50,965 bases of DNA, from positions 1 to 50,965 of the forward strand of contig CALBDW010000013.1 of assembly GCA_937927435.1 (NCBI GenBank), read 5' to 3'. The notes under the pieces were generated by a model. The model was not told where the DNA came from. It was given only the letters and a program-made list of their open reading frames with translations, and searched no databases. The stretch is from an uncultured Bdellovibrionales bacterium. Lineage in GTDB: Bacteria > Bdellovibrionota > Bdellovibrionia > Bdellovibrionales > JAMPXM01. Positions 48,187 through 50,965 of this stretch are shown here, piece after piece (positions within the stretch are counted from its first letter, which is position 1; the number at the start of each line of letters is the position of its first letter). The position numbers were made by a program, and so were the translations under genes.

Positions 48187-50241
48187 TCAACGGCGTTTCT
48201 TAAAGAGCATGCCGACGACGTCGCGCAGATCGCCGTTGAAAATATTCGTCGTCTTCGCCGCTTGTTCCTGTTGGGAGATGATGTTGAGTTCACGGCGGGC
48301 GTCGATGAAATCCGGCGCTTCGGAGAGCACGTATTGCAGGTTGCGCTTCGCGCCCGCCAAGTCTCCGGAAGCTTTTAACACCAACGCTTTAACGAAATAG
48401 TAGGTCGAATGGTGACGGTCTTCGGGCGGTATCTGGGCCAGTTCGTCTTTAAGCTGCGAGAGTAAGAGAGGATTGCGTTCTGGTCCCGCTCCCTTGATTT
48501 GCGACCAGATCCAGAGAAGCCGCATCTCGGACGTTGGGGAAGCCAGCGACATTGCTTTCTCGAGTAGCTCTCGCGCTTGAGAGAAGTCGCCCTTGGAAAG
48601 CAGGGGACGGGCTTGTCCCGCCAAAGCCTCCGCCTGCATGACGGCTTCGGAACGCCCTTTTTCCAACTCGAGAAGATATTCCTCTTTCGCTTTTGGATCG
48701 CTGAGAACCGAATAGGCGGTGCTGATGCGTTCGAATGTTTCCTTCGCAAGAGTGCGTACATCGTCCGGAGCATCCTGCGGCAGCTTGTCCGGATGGAGGA
48801 CTTTCGCCAGATCGTGGTAGGCGCGCTTGATTTCCGACTCTTTCGCTTTTTGGCTCACGCCCAAGCGTTCGAAATAATTTTGCGAATCGAGCGACTTTAA
48901 GAGCTTCCTCAGGCGTTCGCGCTGGGCTTGGAAGTCGGATTTCGCGACGACTTCGCCGAAGCGGAGAGTGCGGGTCACGATCAAGGCGTGAAGGGCACGG
49001 AAGACGTGGTCTTCGGGCTCTTTAAATTTCGTGAGCGCCTCTTCGAGCGTCGGGCCCAGGAGGAGGATTTTCGCGATGTCGGGGACGCGCTTAACGACGG
49101 GAATGGAGAAAACTCTCGGCTCGGCATCAGCCGTCCACTCGGGACCCTTGTGCAAATTATATCGCATCCAGGGCGTGTAATACGACTTCAGCCAGTCGAG
49201 GGAATACTTCGAAACCAACCACTCGTTGAGAAGTTTCGTGAACGCGTTCCGGTCGGTGCGAGCGTTCACCCGCATGTCCGAGGTTTCAATGAAGTTGATT
49301 TTAACCGACGTGTTCTTGATGGTTTTGCTGAGCCGCAGCCCTTGCTGCTCGGCCATCACGATATGGATGGCGTGAGGACTTAAGACGTTGGCGGCCACGA
49401 GTTTCTCACCCAATTTCTTCGTCGACTTGGAGGTTCTCATCACCTCGTCCAATTCGGCTTGCGAGATGAAACCGTATTCGACCATGAGAACGCCGAAATA
49501 CGACTTCGTGTCGTCAAGATAAACTTGGACGATATCTCCTCCTAGGAAGCCGACGCCCGCGACATCGCCTTCGGCCGAAATGATGTTCAAGTGCCCATTG
49601 ACTTTTTCGTGCATGAGAAGGCTGAACACCCAGGGCAGATCGAAGCAGTGGATCATCTCGGCGTCGTCCACGGCGCGGATTCGCTCTTTCGGCGAGATAT
49701 CATGTTTCGCGAGGAACTGATGCAGCATCGCAAGTGGTGCGTCGACGAACGGCTTGACGATGTCATTGACAGCGGTGACGAACTCGCTGAGTTCGAAGGG
49801 CTTATTGATGAAGGTGACGGCTCCCGTCGATTGCAAAGCGTCGCGTTGGAAGGCTTTATCCTTGTAGATCCCGCTGATCAGGATAATCGGCAAACGGTTG
49901 GTGACTTCCTCCCGAAGTTTCTTAGCCAGTTCGACGCCGCTCATTTTGGGCAGCATGCAGTCGATGATCGCGGCATGGACTTGCTGGAAGCGGACGATGT
50001 TGATCACTTCGTCCGGACGCATGACGTGAGTGGTCTTGTAACCCTCCCGAGTGAGGGCTTCACCCATGGCGCGTCCCAGATGGGCGTCATCATCGACGAT
50101 GAGGATGTGGAAGTCTTCCCGTTGCATCGCCATCTTATCGGCTAAACTCGCGACGAAATTGAGTTCTTCGCGTCTTGCTACAATGCGCAATTTTCCTTTG
50201 AGGTCTAGACTCTGGTCGGGTTTGGGAGCGGGAGTCGACAA
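48187..50241 (-). CDS. Response regulator fused to PATAN/DUF4388, DnaJ and TPR domains
   Basis: The order of parts in this 684-aa protein is unusual. A ~40-residue basic N-terminus precedes a REC domain (about 43-165) with acidic residues 50-52, phosphoacceptor Asp 94 (IIDCMLPKMSG) and Lys 147 (FINKPFE), all intact. A PATAN/DUF4388-like region (about 197-345) contains LMHEKVNGHLNI and GGDIVQVYL. A linker leads to a J domain (about 455-525) with the Hsp70-activating HPD at 483-485 (AKVLHPDKLP). The final ~150 residues are TPR-like. This suggests phosphorylation-controlled recruitment of DnaK or of clients in the cytosol. The start is TTG 50241; ATG 50133 is possible. No histidine kinase is adjacent. 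Confidence 0.9.
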   Translation of the reverse strand: MSTPAPKPDQSLDLKGKLRIVARREELNFVASLADKMAMQREDFHILIVDDDAHLGRAMGEALTREGYKTTHVMRPDEVINIVRFQQVHAAIIDCMLPKMSGVELAKKLREEVTNRLPIILISGIYKDKAFQRDALQSTGAVTFINKPFELSEFVTAVNDIVKPFVDAPLAMLHQFLAKHDISPKERIRAVDDAEMIHCFDLPWVFSLLMHEKVNGHLNIISAEGDVAGVGFLGGDIVQVYLDDTKSYFGVLMVEYGFISQAELDEVMRTSKSTKKLGEKLVAANVLSPHAIHIVMAEQQGLRLSKTIKNTSVKINFIETSDMRVNARTDRNAFTKLLNEWLVSKYSLDWLKSYYTPWMRYNLHKGPEWTADAEPRVFSIPVVKRVPDIAKILLLGPTLEEALTKFKEPEDHVFRALHALIVTRTLRFGEVVAKSDFQAQRERLRKLLKSLDSQNYFERLGVSQKAKESEIKRAYHDLAKVLHPDKLPQDAPDDVRTLAKETFERISTAYSVLSDPKAKEEYLLELEKGRSEAVMQAEALAGQARPLLSKGDFSQARELLEKAMSLASPTSEMRLLWIWSQIKGAGPERNPLLLSQLKDELAQIPPEDRHHSTYYFVKALVLKASGDLAGAKRNLQYVLSEAPDFIDARRELNIISQQEQAAKTTNIFNGDLRDVVGMLFKKRR

Positions 50242-50371
50242 GGCGAATCGATTGCGCTAAAAAAGTGGAGTCGATCTGGACCTTTTGAGGGGAATCTCGC
50301 TTCGAGTCGGGACGCTCGCGGCCGGGTCGACAGTTGCGGAAATTGTTTTAGTTCGAATCGAAGGAGAAAAA

Positions 50372-50698
50372 ATGGGAACTCATACGCAGGCAACGACCGA
50401 CAGCTCGTTTGAACAAGATGTTTTGAATTCCGAGATGCCCGTATTGGTCGACTTTTGGGCTGAGTGGTGTGGTCCTTGCCGCGCTCTTGCTCCGAAACTG
50501 GAAGAAATCGCCGCCGAGTACGCCGGAAAAGTGAAAGTTGTTAAAGTCGACATCGACGCCAATCCGAATTCGCCCACGCGTTATGGTGTTCGTGGGGTTC
50601 CCACATTGATTCTCTTCAAGAACGGACAGCAAGTGGATCAGATCGTCGGGAATCATCCGAAAGAGAACATCGTCGCTTTGTTGAACAAGCACCTTTAA
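50372..50698 (+). CDS. trxA: Thioredoxin
   Basis: The 108-aa thioredoxin has the active site WCGPC at residues 32-36 (DFWAEWCGPCRALAPKL), the family block VKVVKVDIDANPN, the cis-proline loop GVRGVPTLILFKNGQ, and a final Leu-Leu-Asn-Lys helix. It reduces cytosolic disulfides with thioredoxin reductase. The ATG at 50372 has AAGGAG 6 bp upstream; the frame is open to 50285, but those residues are not thioredoxin-like. The stop codon overlaps the first base pairs of an intergenic repeat. It diverges from the REC-PATAN-DnaJ gene with 130 bp between. Confidence 0.98.
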   Translation: MGTHTQATTDSSFEQDVLNSEMPVLVDFWAEWCGPCRALAPKLEEIAAEYAGKVKVVKVDIDANPNSPTRYGVRGVPTLILFKNGQQVDQIVGNHPKENIVALLNKHL

Positions 50699-50723
50699 AA
50701 CTGGGCCACTTTCGTGGTGATGA
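50697..50723 (+). repeat. 27-nt repeat unit, copy B
   Basis: AAAACTGGGCCAC followed by TTTCGTGGTGATGA begins within the trxA stop codon. It matches the unit at 36561 in 21 of 27 positions and the unit at 50766 in 20 of 27. Confidence 0.55.
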
Positions 50724-50765
50724 ACGCCCCCAGCTCGAGCGGGTGTCGGGTCAGGGGGCAAGTCT

Positions 50766-50792
50766 AAACTGGCTCACCCTAGTGGGGATGAA
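50766..50792 (+). repeat. 27-nt repeat unit, copy C
   Basis: TAAACTGGCTCAC followed by CCTAGTGGGGATGA lies 69 bp after copy B in the same orientation. A third, more degenerate unit, AAGTGGCTGAATTGATATGA, follows at 50796-50815. Spaced degenerate direct repeats of this kind resemble one end of an IS21-like element. Confidence 0.55.
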
Positions 50793-50825
50793 CCAAGTGG
50801 CTGAATTGATATGACTCTTCTTCGC

Positions 50826-50857
50826 TTTGTCGATTCTCACTTCGTGATGGCGACAAA
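50826..50857. repeat. Imperfect hairpin TTTGTCG ... CGACAAA
   Basis: TTTGTCG (50826-50832) pairs with CGACAAA (50851-50857), and TCAC with GTGA inside (50837-50847). It is close to the 27-nt repeats and could be part of the same element or a regulatory dyad. Confidence 0.35.
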
Positions 50858-50889
50858 CAAATTGAAGACGCCTTAAAAGTCTCGCTTTT

Positions 50890-50926
50890 GACCACCTAGC
50901 CATTCGCTCCCTTAGGCGGTCTTTTT
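50890..50926 (+). terminator. Possible terminator near the window end
   Basis: GACCaCCTA (50890-50898) can pair imperfectly with TAGGcGGTC (50913-50921), followed by TTTTT. The loop is long and one position is mismatched, so confidence is moderate to low. Nothing else is recognisable between 50858 and 50965. Confidence 0.35.
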
Positions 50927-50965
50927 CTCCAAAGATTCGTTGTGATACTGAACGTAGAGTGCTAA

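Noticed and set aside
1..50965. tRNA, rRNA, CRISPR arrays, prophage or intact transposase genes
   Set aside because: Looked for T-loop patterns, regularly spaced short repeats and DDE/DnaB-like transposase motifs in the gaps; none found. This was done by eye, so weak examples could be missed.

Overview
The window reads as chromosomal DNA of a Gram-negative, diderm bacterium of moderately high GC. The gene set includes lpxC, kdsA, an LptF/LptG permease, an Omp85 barrel with TamB, an orphan FliL, a response regulator fused to a DnaJ domain, and many secreted or lipoprotein genes of unknown function. Together these resemble Bdellovibrionota/Oligoflexia or a neighbouring deltaproteobacterial lineage. 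That placement is inferred from gene content; no rRNA or tRNA gene was seen that would settle it. Coding density is high, start/stop overlaps are common, and no intact mobile element, prophage or CRISPR array is visible.

Layout. 0.4-3.2 kb: a large secreted protein of unknown function. 3.2-6.1 kb (minus): a hydantoinase/oxoprolinase-like pair whose ATPase motifs are degenerate. 6.4-9.3 kb: cmk and rpsA, with a structured rpsA leader and two tandem terminators. 9.4-12.6 kb: a secreted alpha/beta hydrolase, then HIT protein, methylmalonyl-CoA epimerase-like protein, rhomboid protease and a small protein. 12.8-16.2 kb: a lone FliL and a pair of M16 peptidase-family proteins, one catalytic and one a non-catalytic lipoprotein. 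16.2-20.8 kb: small membrane/secreted proteins, a LysR regulator, rsmB and an outer-membrane-like protein. 20.8-23.2 kb: nrdR-nusB-unknown-PPDK/PEPS regulator. 23.2-32.8 kb (minus): a seven-POTRA Omp85 protein, TamB, two TPR-like proteins and EF-P. 32.9-35.2 kb: ruvC-ruvA-ruvB. 35.2-36.5 kb (minus): two exported proteins. 36.9-39.1 kb: lpxC and alanine dehydrogenase. 39.0-40.7 kb (minus): a ComEC split into membrane and metallo-beta-lactamase genes. 41.1-44.3 kb: a coiled-coil/TPR lipoprotein, a secreted protein and DprA, facing a small lipoprotein. 44.5-47.4 kb (minus): LptF/G permease, kdsA and a GT2 glycosyltransferase. 47.5-50.7 kb: a pseudo-receiver protein tail-to-tail with a REC-PATAN-DnaJ-TPR protein, then thioredoxin.

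Several themes run through the window: envelope biogenesis (lpxC, kdsA, LptF/G, Omp85/TamB), DNA uptake and recombination (split ComEC, DprA, RuvABC), and translation/transcription housekeeping (S1, EF-P, NusB, RsmB). The best leads for something undescribed are the REC-PATAN-J-TPR protein with its pseudo-receiver neighbour, the degenerate hydantoinase pair, the split ComEC, the rpsA leader hairpin, and a family of 27-nt repeats resembling insertion-sequence ends in two intergenic regions.
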